From Xylona heveae TC161 (lineage: Eukaryota; Ascomycota; Xylonomycetes; Xylonales; Xylonaceae), in NCBI RefSeq assembly GCF_001619985.1, contig NW_017264194.1:2847511-2911510 (forward strand): a stretch of 64,000 nucleotides of DNA, read 5' to 3'. Below, in pieces: positions 12,098 to 23,255 of this stretch. The notes under the pieces are model-generated. The model was not told the origin of the DNA, ran no database searches, and saw only the letters and a program-made list of their open reading frames with translations. Every line of letters begins with the position of its first letter. Positions within the stretch are counted from its first letter, which is position 1. A program made the translations under genes and the position numbers.

Positions 12098-13177
12098 TTA
12101 ATGTTCGGATATCGAGTCCGTAGTGTGCCGGCTCAAGGACCCCGAATTGTTCTTCTTCTTCTTGAAGCTCAACTTGGTCGTCATCTTCTTCCACGTGTTA
12201 TCGTGTCGTAACTTGGGACTTAGTCCTCCAGCATCGCTGGTCGGAGGCGTCGTCGGAGGCGTCATTGGTTCGCCGACCGGGTTTGATGAACTTTGAGAGT
12301 CATCCGTCGTCAGCGTGTCGCCGCTGGTGTTGGAGCTGTGACTGCGATGCGGGCTAAGCCGACTAGCCCGTAGCGTGGAACCCAGGTTTGATGTCGAGAG
12401 ACGTCCGAGATGCGCCAGATTAGCAGAACCATACGACGAGGATGAGTGCTGCTCTGTCGCCGTCGTCGGCTGCGTCTGACCGGTGCGACGGTCGTCACGA
12501 CTGTGGCGGCGGTGCGAGACTCTTTCGTCCATCGTATCAATGATGCCCATACTCGGAGCGCCACCCGCGTTCGAAACACTATGGAGAAAAGGAACCAAGA
12601 CCGACTCTTCCATGAGCTGGTATACAATCTTGACGGCAGGATCCAGCATTTCCGGCGAAGGAGGATCTTCGTCATCCGGAAGCGCCAAAAGATCATCCCG
12701 TACGTCACCCGGTAGATTGACCTCCCGAGGTCCGTTGGGTACAATATATGCATGCAACAACCGACGCCACAACATTCTCACATACTCTGTATCGCTACTC
12801 GTAGGAGAGCTGGCCTCCGTAGCCGGACCAATCATCTCCTCATACTGTTTTTGATACCGCGACGCGTCCATGGTGAACTCAAGGTTTTCGAGGCAATGAT
12901 TTTGGGACAAGTATGCCATAAAAGCCGTCAGGGTGAAAGGTGGCGGGGCCGAATTGTTGAGAACATCTGCCAGAGTAGGCACGCGCGGACAATACGGGCC
13001 TTGCGGGGCACTCATGCTAGGAGGCCGCGAGGCAAGGAACTCTTCTGCCGCCGACATGGTCGCCTCGTCGTCGGCGTCACAGTCGGAGAGCGCAGAGGAA
13101 AGAATGGGCGTAGAATCGCCAGAAACAATAATGGTGGATCGAGGAGATGGAGGACGCGAACGTCGACTGCTGAACAT
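12098..13177 (-). CDS. RGS-domain protein (G-protein signalling regulator)
   Basis: Single-exon call of 359 residues from ATG 13177 (MFSSRRSRPPSPRS). The RGS domain spans about residues 67-200. It opens with PTLADVLNNSAPPPFTLTAF and AYLSQNHCLENLEF, and closes with MLDPAVKIVYQLME and VPFLHSV, with a fungal-type insertion between helices. The C-terminal half is Ser/Thr-rich and ends in a Lys-rich patch (KKMTTKLSFKKKKN) that may bind membrane lipids. RGS proteins accelerate GTP hydrolysis by G-alpha subunits and tune development, stress and secondary metabolism in moulds. The frame stays open upstream to 13329 with an acceptor-like TTGCAG there, but has no ATG, so a further 5' exon is possible. 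Size and layout recall the short RGS proteins of Aspergillus (RgsA group), but I do not assign a symbol. Confidence 0.82.
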   Translation of the reverse strand: MFSSRRSRPPSPRSTIIVSGDSTPILSSALSDCDADDEATMSAAEEFLASRPPSMSAPQGPYCPRVPTLADVLNNSAPPPFTLTAFMAYLSQNHCLENLEFTMDASRYQKQYEEMIGPATEASSPTSSDTEYVRMLWRRLLHAYIVPNGPREVNLPGDVRDDLLALPDDEDPPSPEMLDPAVKIVYQLMEESVLVPFLHSVSNAGGAPSMGIIDTMDERVSHRRHSRDDRRTGQTQPTTATEQHSSSSYGSANLAHLGRLSTSNLGSTLRASRLSPHRSHSSNTSGDTLTTDDSQSSSNPVGEPMTPPTTPPTSDAGGLSPKLRHDNTWKKMTTKLSFKKKKNNSGSLSRHTTDSISEH

Positions 13178-16100
13178 GACGTCTCCTCCAAACCGACTAC
13201 CACACTTTCCTCCCCACGAGCCCTTGGATAGATTGAACCCGCGGGGACGATCAAGACGATGAGCGGAGCGAGTAGCTTTCCACGCTAAATCGGTGAATGG
13301 GCCGACGCCCACAGCAGAGGGGGCCACGGCTGCAAGAAATAAAGAGGGACGAAGTTTCTGCTCGCGCAGCCTCGCCCCTCAAATCAAATGAAGCGGTGAA
13401 GAATTATACCCGGAAGGAGTATCAAGGATTGAATGTTTGCGTAGCAATTTGAAGACGCTGCGGCCCAGTCGACGACAAGGAAAACCGCGATGCTTTACGC
13501 TTTTTGGTCGTTCAAGGACTGGAACCGCCTGCAAGTATCCACATCCGCTTCAGTCAACCGCAAATGTATGGTACCAGTAGTCTCAATCACTTTGGGTTTC
13601 CTCCAGTGATTTTGCACATTCACGGCCAAGCAATTTTGCGAACACCTAGTAGCACAAAACTTGACCGCTGCCACAGCAATTTCTGATTCACACAAAGGCC
13701 CTGTGGTTGTTTTTTCCCCGATGAACCTTGCCGGTTCTTAACGTAAGTTTCCGCGGAACCACCAATGGACATGTAACGTTCAAGTCAAGCACGGAAAGAC
13801 CAAGAGTGATCCAGTCCCTCGTATAGCCAACAAAGGAGCGAGGAGCGAATTCGACGTTCGTACTCGTCTTGTTCTGGTGACACGCTGGTGATGGGAGATG
13901 CTCCGTTATCGATGTCGAATTGGAGTTCGCCGTTGGGTTAAGCAGATGGTGCTAAGCGATAAGGATTCCTGACGCAGCAAAGGCGAAAGAGTGTATGTGA
14001 ATAGAAAGGATAGGAGCGAGAGGGTCGATGTGTTACGACTGAATGGCAGAGAGGTCGTTGAATTGTAAAGGAGGAATGAGGGAGGAGAACAGTAGGAGGA
14101 ACATGGGAAGAGAGGGGCAGAAAGGCAGTAGTTGAAGAGTCTCTCTAGCACACACTTTGGGGGAGAGGAGCAAGGTATTGCGTTATTCTCGTGGACAGCA
14201 AGTAGTTTGCGGGCTTGGGAGTCGGAGTGGAAGTTTGGGAACTACTATGGTCATAGTCGAATGGGCTCAAGGATAAGAATTAATTAGAATTAGGTAAGGG
14301 CGAGCCAAGTCTCCATCAGACGAGGGGGGAACGAGTTGGGCTGGCGGCTGCTGCTTCGTTCATGGGGCCCAAAAAGACGTTCTATCTGGTCGTGGGAAAG
14401 GCAAGTTTCGCCCCCCGATTCGCAGACCATCACGACGGTGGCTGCAGTCGGCCTTCCTCTAGCGCCGACGTGGACTGGGTCCCGCCCGATACCTTCCGTG
14501 ACCTTCTCTGCTCGCTCCACGTCTCCACTTGAATGCATAACCCACAAGTACAGCAAGGTACCTCCTCCCTTTCCGCACTTTTTAGACGGTAATCGACTGA
14601 CTGACGTCTGTCATGACGCGCATTGCCAACGAAAACATACACAAAGAGGTCTCACCAGTTCAAACAGTTTTGTTGACAGACAGACAGGGGCAGAAACTGC
14701 AAAAGGAAGCGAACAAGAGGGCACTGCAAGGCGTCATCTTGGGAGAGGCTGCATGTTTTGTACGTCCCCTTCGGCCTTCGGGTGGGAACACGTCGAAACA
14801 GAGGAAGGCAGTCTTCCCTGCATCGCTCCCGCTCATGGGCTGGGGGACCACACGAGAGAAAATGTGTGAGAAGAGACAAGGGGTTCGGCTTCGTGGCTTG
14901 TTCTTTCTTGTCGTTTCCTTCGGTGCCAGACTCAAAAATGTCGAAGGGTGTCCCCTGCGCCGCATCGGAATTTTTAATTAATCAATCTATTCGAGATGCA
15001 ATTTTTGATTTCATTGATAATCCCTTCTCCAGCCAAGGCAAGCGGGAACCAGAAGGGTGTTCCGACTGCGGATGTTGGTGGGAAAAAAAGTGGCCGGTCA
15101 TCTGGAGGGCGCGATCCAAGACGGGAAGGCACGATTCCAGTGCTTCTAGAAGAGCATCGGGCATGCGCCGTTGCAAGATTGAACCAATCATTGTCGTCCT
15201 TGACCGCCCATGGCCTCACCCGGACACGTCGACGTTGACCACACCATTCTTCCGCACCTTCCCGCTTGAGGTCAGATGTCGCGTGCGGAGAACTCCGCTA
15301 GCGCACACGAAGAAACGCTGACTCAGGGATGATCCCCATAAGTCCAAACACTTCTGATGGCGTGCCCCTTGTTCTCTTCTCCTGCGAATCGGATTGGCTG
15401 GCTCTTTCTTCCCCAAATTCAATCATCTTTGAACATTTTGTCGTAACCATCTCGACTCTCTTTCGCTCCTTCCCTATGTGAAAGAGAGTCGCCCTTTTCA
15501 GTGTCCTGTACTCCGGAGTAGAGAGTAAACTAGTCAGAGTGTCCTTATCTCCCGGAGAGCAACCCTCCGTTCGTTGCCAGGGTCCTTTCATTGTTCGATA
15601 TCCCATTCATCGAACAACTTAAATTTCCACACGTGACTTTCTCTCCTCTTTTCACCGAAACGACAATTTGCGCCGCTCTCACCGCATCCGTCCAAGATAG
15701 CCAAAAAGGGAAATTGTTTTCAATTTTAATAAGGTAATCCTTAGTCACATCCAACCCCAACGTCAAAATCATAATCTGGGGTGGAGTCCGTTCCTTGTAG
15801 ATGAGACGACTAAGACAGGAGAAACCGCCCTGACCCGGGCGACAACCGGGCGCTAGATGAAGCATAAGAGATTCATGTAATCAATAATGAACACGATGCA
15901 CCTGTCAGCGCGGCACAGCAAGGCTGACGGGCTGGCACAATATCATCACGTGAAGGCGTGACTAGTCGCAACTGGGCGGCTTAGAAGGCGCGCAACCAGG
16001 GCACCCGTTCGAGGATATGCGCCATCAACTTCCAGAATACCCGCCAGCTTTGATCTGTTTTTTTAAGACACTTAATTTTTGATTCGCTGATGTGCTTTGA

Positions 16101-17272
16101 AGGCCATTTCCCTTCATCTTCCTACATATTTGGCCCCTTAAACAATGCGACATGTCTGGCTTCCCTTTCAGACAGCCTAGTTTCAACGAGAGCTGTGCCA
16201 TATTAGCGGGAATTTTTGATCCATTCAGTCATCTATGAACAAATACTCGCGCAGAAATAGTAGGAATATTTCCTTGTTTTCCTTGTTTTGCAAAGAGATC
16301 GTGACGAATCCTCATCATCGACGATGGCCTTTTTTAGATCCTTCCCTAGTTCTATCAAGTGGGACGTGAGAGCCGGTCCACATTGTCAACCGTGCACGAT
16401 CCGACCGGAGATGACGAAAATCTTGAAACGTACCAATCGGCCATAACACCGCCATAGGAAAAGGAATGCTGCCGACTTACAGCTTCATTATTTTCCGTGG
16501 CATCTCCCAAAGAGATCTACTTCTACAGTCTAGTCCATTTGGGCTCGTTCAGTGCATTTTATCTCAGGCGCTGATAAGCTCATGTGTGACTCTTCACGGC
16601 AGGTGGAGATAACTCCTCCCGGTAGAGCCGAACCATTTAAGGCTCGATGATGGTGCGTGGATCGTCCCTTGCATCCCGAGACATTCGATGGCCATTCGGC
16701 GGCCGTTTCTAGCCGATTTCCTATTTCTGTCTTCCCTCGCCTGTGCTCATTTTCGCCAATCAGAAGACACAAATTGACATGTGATGTCCAACGAGCGATC
16801 TCATGCTTTCTACGGAGTACCGACTTGGTAGATGTCTTCTCTGGATCGGATTTTGCTGCCTAAATCCGCATGCTTCCAGAGATCGCCTATGTACGAGAGT
16901 AATTTGACAACCAAAGGTTGCTAACGATGCAAGTGCACATTTTGTGGAGTTCTTGGATCTTCCCTCACCGCAACAATATAATTCCACTAGTTTGGACAAG
17001 AAAAATTTTCACTCGATTTCATGAGCTTGTCTGTCAAGCCAACGGCGGTATCGAGAGAATGACCTTTAGATATGATTAATTGCAACATCGGTCCTCGCCC
17101 CGCTAGTCGATGACGATTTCAGGGGAGCCCTGGGAGGCATTTGATCCGGCTTCGGCCATTATCTCGCTTGATCTGATTACTCGGCAAAGGATTCATTTCG
17201 CCATGCTAACTCAATAATAAGTTTGCGATAAAGGAAAGTGCAAGCAGCGAGGCAAATAAATGCTGATTTCGA
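13178..17272. other. Long gene-free region upstream of the RGS gene
   Basis: About 4.1 kb without a convincing gene. The first 150 bases continue the RGS frame without an ATG. A 67-codon frame on the minus strand (13495-13695) could be an upstream ORF in the RGS leader. Frames at 14336-14869 and 14758-15321 overlap each other and have no domain or splice logic. CACGTGA-type E-boxes occur near 15630 and 15947. A large, possibly regulatory, leader/promoter is the simplest reading. Confidence 0.5.
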
Positions 17273-19154
17273 CTAATAAGATCGTGATCCCACGGCAAGC
17301 CGATATCCCGGGCGCACTTCAAGAGCGGCCGTGGCCAAGTCCCATCCGGCGTCGGCCAGGGTCTCCATGAACCTATCAAACCTGTTCGATAGAAATTCCA
17401 GAGAATTCCGAATTTGTTCCAACTGTTTGCTTGTCATGGAATCGAAGCTTATCTCTGTCCCATCGGGCAGGCCCGACGTCTCCCCATGAACAACAAGAAG
17501 ACTGTGCATCCAGGCCTTTAGTTGGGACTTCACTGAAGAACCTTCTTTCAACACAATGAAAACCTGTGACGCTTTACAGTCGTACCAAAGAATATAATCT
17601 TGACCCTGAAAGATATTCAAAAGCCTGCCGAAGTTGGCCGTGGCATACTTTACACGGCTTTGTCGAGCATCGTCTCGGCAGAGTGATTGAAGGAGCTTCT
17701 CGAGCGGACATCCAATCTGGCAGTATGCCAAGGCTTGTGATTGATTCCAGCGGACGACGCCGTCACGTTCGAATATGCGTTCCCTCCTCGAAACAACTTC
17801 TGGTGTCAATATACGGTCATGCTCTATGAGAGTAGAAACCACAATATTCGCTCTTTGACGATTCAATGTCCGCATCGTTACGGCGCGTACCGCTGCATAG
17901 TTTGTCCCCAGATGAATGCTCAATAGCAAGAACAAACACAACCACGTAGAAAAGGGTGTTGACACGTGAGATATCACAATGCTACCAACCTAATTGATCC
18001 CATTGGCACTTAGTTTACTCTGCTCGGGAAATGAATGTATTCTTACCAGCATCCCAAAGAGAGATATTATGGTTTCCTGGCTTGCATCTTTCTAATAGTT
18101 GGTCAGCGAGTGAACGCACTCTGCCGGCGTTGTTCGACGGCTGCGAATAATATCTCAATGGGCTAGGTCGAGGATGACTGTCGAGGTCGATCCTCGCCCG
18201 AGCCAATCCACGGTTCAAAAACAAAGTTCTATATTTCATGAACTGCTGATATAGTCCACTTACCGCATTTAATTCTGCCAAATTTCCATTCCGAGCAAAG
18301 TGAGCACTTAAACTGGCTTTGGCACTGCCAGCTGCGACGCCGCAGAGAGCACGTAAAACACTCGCGGTGCTGAATATTAGGACACGGGAAAATCTAGGAA
18401 ATGCTGGAGACAAGCAGTCCAGAACCATGGCGCAGTCATTGAAAATGTCTGCGAGTAGTCGATACATTTTGCATTCAGGTTCCAAGGAAGATCCAAGCTT
18501 GTGTGCGAACAGGATCGTTGCCACCCGACCCATGCTTTCTTGGAGAACATTGAGCAAAAGGGCAGCGGTAGGCGAAGCAGAAGCATCGCCCACACCAACG
18601 CCTGGACAATAATATCAGTTCAACGTTCCATATCAAATTCGAAAAGAGAAGATTAACCTTGAAGAACGGCTCGAGAAGCTAGAAGCCCAGCAATAGAGCT
18701 TGAGAAAGCTTGCAAAGAATCCTAAACATGTCAATCCTTTGCGTGATTTTATTTGGCATACAAAAGTTGGTAATTTACGTAGATCTGATATCTGGTTTTG
18801 ACGAGGGAGTTAATATCAGCTCTTTTGTACCCAGAGAAGTTAAGAACTGGAAGAAATTGAAATACTCTAAATAATCTTCCGTGACACTTTGCGGGTAGCC
18901 GGCTGGTAGGAATGCATTGATCACTGATGAAAGCGTTCGATATCCTTTGCTGCTCGAAGAATGTGGCTAGTATGATGTCAATCACTCCTATCACCACCGT
19001 ATATTTGGTTGCGCCAACGTTGGCCTACAATGACATCGAATCTGCTCAGGTGCTCTTGTCCAAATTTGACTGGAGACTCGACATATGTCTTAGTCGGCTT
19101 GCCTGCCTGATCTTTCTCGACATATTCCAACGGAGCTCCAGTTGCCAAACTCAT
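17273..19154 (-). CDS. RUS1/DUF647 family protein, seven exons
   Basis: Exons on the minus strand: 19154-18995, 18923-18866, 18791-18779, 18721-18658, 18601-18264, 18091-18047, 17989-17273, giving 464 residues, the normal family size. Family motifs appear in order: FLPAGYPQSVTEDYLEYQIY, DSLQAFSSSIAGLLASRAVL, GVGVGDASASPTAALLL, VLRALCGVAAGSAKASLSAH, KDASQETIISLFGMLVGS, TNYAAVRAVTMRTLNRQRAN. Exon 3 is only 13 nt and exon 6 is 45 nt; both restore conserved blocks and keep frame. The first donor (GTGATA at 18994) is the least certain boundary. RUS proteins are membrane-associated; plant RUS1/RUS2 act in UV-B sensing and auxin transport, while fungal function is not established. The start codon shares its A with the stop codon of the tentative upstream gene (TAATG). 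Confidence 0.9.
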
Positions 19155-19686
19155 TATACTTTTGCCGACTGGTGTTCGAAAACTGTCATCAGGTGCGGGA
19201 GTGTCGCGTGGAGATGTCGTCGTCTAATCCGGCAAGCTGCCTCCTTGATGCATGTGAACATATTCGTCAAGCGAAACCAGTTGATATGCAAGGAAGGTAG
19301 GTATCCTACTGTTATTAAGCACATTGCAGCTAACACCTGATGCAGAAAACACTATTTAGATACTTTTCTCTATTGACATACTCCGTAATAAGAACATCTA
19401 ATGCCTGTCCTATTGCCTTGAAATCGTCGATATCTAATCCAGAGCGGCCGCGATCCACGTGGTCTAAAGCCATTTTTGGTGTGACATAAGAAATGGTTGT
19501 GGCCGCATCCCCGATCCCGAAGCCAAAACCTAGTATGAGACTTGCAAGAGAATGATTTCTATTAGTGACGACCGCCACGGTCTGAGCAGCCAGTAATGAA
19601 CATAATATATAGGCTTCGATGTAAACATGATTGACCGAACGATATTCCCCTGGTTTCAATACGACTTTTGTGTCGGGGATGACCAT
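19154..19686 (-). CDS. Tentative small membrane protein
   Basis: Exons proposed: 19686-19378 and 19336-19154, about 163 residues, joined in phase 0 across a 41-nt intron with CTAAAT branch site and CATCAG acceptor. The donor GTCAAT is weak; a better donor (GTATGT, 19381) would shift frame and stop at once. The product has three likely membrane segments: HVYIEAYILCSLLAAQTVAVV, LASLILGFGFGIGDAATTISYV and YVLAAMCLITVGYLPSLHI, then a basic tail (KEAACRIRRRHLH). Open frame extends 5' of the ATG to about 19760, with residues SWIDDGGYCIGKVPV that also look coding, so the true start may lie in another exon. Family not recognised. It sits between Kgd4 and RUS1, all on the minus strand. Confidence 0.42.
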
Positions 19687-19935
19687 GACTGGCACCTTTC
19701 CAATACAATAGCCCCCATCATCAATCCATGAAGCAAAGCTAGAAGTATAGCATCTAATTGGCGAAATCTTTGTTTATTAAGATACAAATAATTCCGCCTC
19801 CAAGCTGCACGCTATGCATTCTGCAAGATATAACTTTGAAAACCACAAGAAATTTTGGACCAATGGAGGTATATTATATACAATGAGCTCCAACCACGTC
19901 TTTTTTGCTAGATTGCTCCTCGTCGGGGACTTGCT

Positions 19936-20350
19936 TTACGCATATAGACTGGCACCACCAGACTCAATTGCTTCTATCTCAGCCGTTGACCAAGCAGTTC
20001 GGCGGAATCTGGAAGGTAACTCGTCTCGGTCGAAAAATTGGCCAGGAGGAGGCGCAACAGGTCCAAAGGACTTTGCGGGTCTTCCACCACTTATTGTAGA
20101 AAAGGAAGATCGCGACAGAGGGCCGTGTTGGGACGCCTTCTCTCTGTAGGAGGCAAACGAGTCTGGCAACGACCCAGTCGGAGACGCTGGGTGCACATGC
20201 GGGGTAGAGTCAATGTTTTCTGTTCCAGAAAGCATTAGCAAGCGTCCAATGGCGAAGAAAAATTAACTTACTGGGCACAGAGCGCTTCCCCAGAAATTTG
20301 ATCAATGGGGTGCGGTGGGCAGCTTGCCGGAGGATAGCTGTGGCTCTCAT
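19936..20350 (-). CDS. kgd4: Kgd4/Ymr31, 2-oxoglutarate dehydrogenase E3-recruiting subunit
   Basis: Two exons: 20350-20272 and 20219-19936, giving 120 residues, the usual size. The N-terminus MRATAILRQAAHRTPLIKFL is a mitochondrial presequence with the family block TPLIKFLGKRSVP. After the splice come IDSTPHVHPASPTG, LPDSFASYREKASQHGPL, FGPVAPPPGQFFDRDELPSR and the C-terminal WSTAEIEAIESGGASLYA, all diagnostic. Once annotated as mitochondrial ribosomal protein Ymr31, this protein is known in yeast to anchor the E3 (lipoamide dehydrogenase) subunit to the 2-oxoglutarate dehydrogenase core in the matrix. Divergent from Med18 with 528 bases between start codons. Confidence 0.95.
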
Positions 20351-20878
20351 GTCGACTTATGTTCGATGTCACCGAAAGACCGCGACGGATTTTTTAGATT
20401 GATGGGAGAGCGAATCAATGAGGGGGTTCTCCGAAATTTTTGACAGAGTGAGAACGATTCCCGGAGCCAATTGAAGCCGTTTGGAGTGTGAAGTCGTGAT
20501 CGGAGAGGCTCGGCACTCGCCTTAGCCCGCTCGGCCAGCCACTCCTAAGATCGAGATAAGGAAGTTATTGCCTCTACAAGGCTGCATTAAGCACCGCCCC
20601 TTCAAATTACCCGGGGTGCCACACAAAATCCTATTGCCAACCTAAGTTGTTTGCCTGAGAAGACGAGCTAGGACCACCGAGCATTGTATCTGGGGATTAT
20701 CTTGACAAGGAACACGGAGCGATACTCGACTTTTTGTGAAAGGCCCTTTTTTTTGGGTTGCCGGGCATGATTGCACCCTGGCTCGTCGACTTTCAATCTC
20801 AGCATGATATTTAGCTTGCTTGCAAATATACCTAGTATTGTCAAGGTGCTGGCATAACAGCCATTAGGCTCAAGAGCT
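20351..20878. promoter_or_regulatory. Bidirectional promoter region of kgd4 and med18
   Basis: The 528 bases between two divergent start codons hold no open frame worth calling. Both 5' leaders and core promoters must lie here. A T8 run occurs at about 20749. Confidence 0.6.
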
Positions 20879-21808
20879 ATGCACGAGCTGTCCCTCTTTG
20901 CTCAAGTGCCGCCCAGCGGCCATGATCAACTGTTGAAGGTTTTGGCCGGGGTATCTGGCATGCAACCTCAAGCTGTTCTTGAACGTCACCTCGTCTTCAA
21001 GCCAATCCGTCCACCAGGAAAGCGAACAGTCCAAGTTGGGGGCTCGCAAGGTGTTCAGAATGCCCACGTACAAGCCATACAGGGACAGCTCGGAGGCGAA
21101 CTTTATTACATGCAATTGGTCAAAAGCGTTGGTGAGACATCTCATATGCTCAACATCAACCACAAACTGGGTCTGATGGTTGGAGAGGAGAGCGCCACAG
21201 AAGCTCATCGCCAACTCGATGGCCCGCCAGCCTCCAATGGGGCCAACGGGGACCTGAGACTCTCCAAGGATAAAGAGTCGCAAGAATATTCAAGTGCAAA
21301 CGATCGTCTGTGGCGCCTCGTCTTCAGCGACCTCCCAGAAGTTGGCGGGCGTCGACCAGTCACTTCTCGAATGGTGTCAAATGTAGATATCATGGATGGA
21401 GATCCACTCGAATTCATGCACGCCTTAGGCTACACGTAAGTCCTAAAACCCCAAAATAATTCCCTCTGTTTACTAAACGATGATAGGTTTGTATCCGAAT
21501 ATTACCTGCAAGGATATCGATTTGTCTATCATAATGTGATTATCCTTGTCCATCAAGTTTTGCGCTTACCCCCGGGTACGGAGCCCAGAGATACTCCTGC
21601 GCATGAGCCGCAGCCACCTACCGATCTAAGGCCCCTGGATCCCAGCGGTGCTTACATGCTACACTCTTCAATACGGGTACAAGATGGAAATAAGCCTGAA
21701 AGCATGGCTTTAGCCATCACAGAACTCAAAGCATTCAAAGACTTGATGAGGGGAGCTGTCGATCTTGATGTTGGAGACAGGCTCTCACTCGATACGCGTG
21801 TCAGATGA
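20879..21808 (+). CDS. med18: Mediator complex subunit 18 (Srb5)
   Basis: Two exons, 20879-21435 and 21487-21808, 292 residues. The start MHELSLFAQVP and the following GMQPQAVLERHLVFKP are typical of fungal Med18. Further blocks are ELYYMQLV, DRLWRLVFSDLPE, MHALGYTFVSEYYLQGYRF (spanning the splice, AC/G) and HNVIILVHQVL, ending in LMRGAVDLDVGDRLSLDTR. Med18 pairs with Med20 in the head module of Mediator and contacts RNA polymerase II in the nucleus. The intron is 51 nt with GTAAGT donor and TACTAAC-like branch site. Confidence 0.95.
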
Positions 21809-23255
21809 TGCTCTTTTCTCACGATTGACTCCATATACCCATGAGCTGCTTAGAATTCAGACTAAGTGAGATACTTGTCTTAAATATGCATGCCATGCCG
21901 AACGATTTTGAGCAACAATGCTATTCTCGCATTCAAGCAACGTCCGATCAAATCCTTACAAGTCTGGGAACCAGTGCGTCGGCTTTCTCTCCTTACCCAA
22001 ATTACAATCCTGAGCAGCCTCAAGGACCCTTTGGGGAGCCGGGGGAGCCTTTCATGGAAGATCAGAATGAGATCTTAGGAGATGTTGCTGGGATCCAATC
22101 ATGTCAGCTCGGAATGCATACCTCTGGACTTTTGCTTTGCGGGGCGTCGGCCATAAGCGGCATTCGTGATTTCTGGGTCGCCTGAGACCCTCGTTCCGGA
22201 CCTTAAAAGTTGTTTAGCTGAAGAATACACAGAATACAATCTGTCATACCTCATTATTGAGTCTCTGTCGCTTGGCCGTGGGTGATATATTACTCAAAGT
22301 GGCAGATTGCTTTGCTGTCGCTGCTGAAGGCTGGGTGGTATGCTGACCAGATCCCTCTACATGTAGGCTCAAAGGTTGAGAGACCATGCTTCTATCTTCA
22401 ATATTCGAAGTCCCTTCAGGCCAAATGTCTCGTGCTAATCAATAATTGGTTTGCACTCTCATATGGATGATTATCATAGCTTGTGATATCGAGTAGAAAT
22501 TATGTCAACTCATCTGATGTTCTGATATACTTCCTCAATTCCTGTTCAGGTACGCAGAATAGGAACTCGTCATTTGATGAGAATATTTGAGTTTCATGCC
22601 TGGTCGAAGCAATCTACCGGATCTACGGCTATAGCTCCATTGAACCTTGCTGATCTCCCAGGATAGGAAACGGTTTATGCCACAGACCAGATCTGGGTTT
22701 GGTGGATAGTTTCTCAAGGGACGCCGAGAAGCTGGTGAGCCTGCAGCTTGGTCTCATCTGCTGATTTCATGTCCGATGAGAAGGGTCTATTCCACGGACA
22801 AGCATATCAGAGGGTTGGATGATCCGATCTGGTAAGCCTGGTTCTAAATGCTTGTACAGTCCCGCACAAAGCTTTATCTTATAATATTTCCAAATTAATC
22901 AATGCCCTCAATTGAAGGAAGACACCACCCAAATAAATTCATAAAACTGTAACGTCCTTCTCACTGTTAACTTGTAAGGTAATTACTTAGTATCATCACA
23001 TGTAGACCAAATCCAAGTCGGTGATTAACGACACGTGACTTCGTGCTATCGATATCGACGTGACGTGTAACGCCAACTTTTGATGACAGCGCGAGAAAAG
23101 CATCGTCAATAGACCGTTTCACATTCATTTTGGTTTTTTCCTGGTTCAAATCCGTAATTATTTGGAGTCGATTGTTATGATGGATTCTTATGTACAAACT
23201 TAGAACCTTTTCACAAGCCGACATTCTGGGCTTCCGTCTTCCGCAAAAGTTCGTC
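21809..23255. other. Intergenic region between med18 and the PNKP gene
   Basis: No supported gene. A 115-codon frame at 21841-22185 starts 32 bases after the Med18 stop and has a Pro/Gly-rich stretch, but it shows no conserved motif or splice signals. The last 250 bases contain a CACGTGA E-box at about 23031 and should hold the PNKP promoter. Confidence 0.5.

Noticed and set aside
14336-15321. Two overlapping plus-strand frames of 177 and 187 codons
   Set aside because: They overlap in different phases, are Arg/Cys/Ser-rich by composition, lack domains and splice signals, and sit in a leader-like region.
21841-22185. 114-residue frame just after Med18
   Set aside because: Starts 32 bases after the Med18 stop, has no conserved block, and is more likely 3' UTR and spacer.
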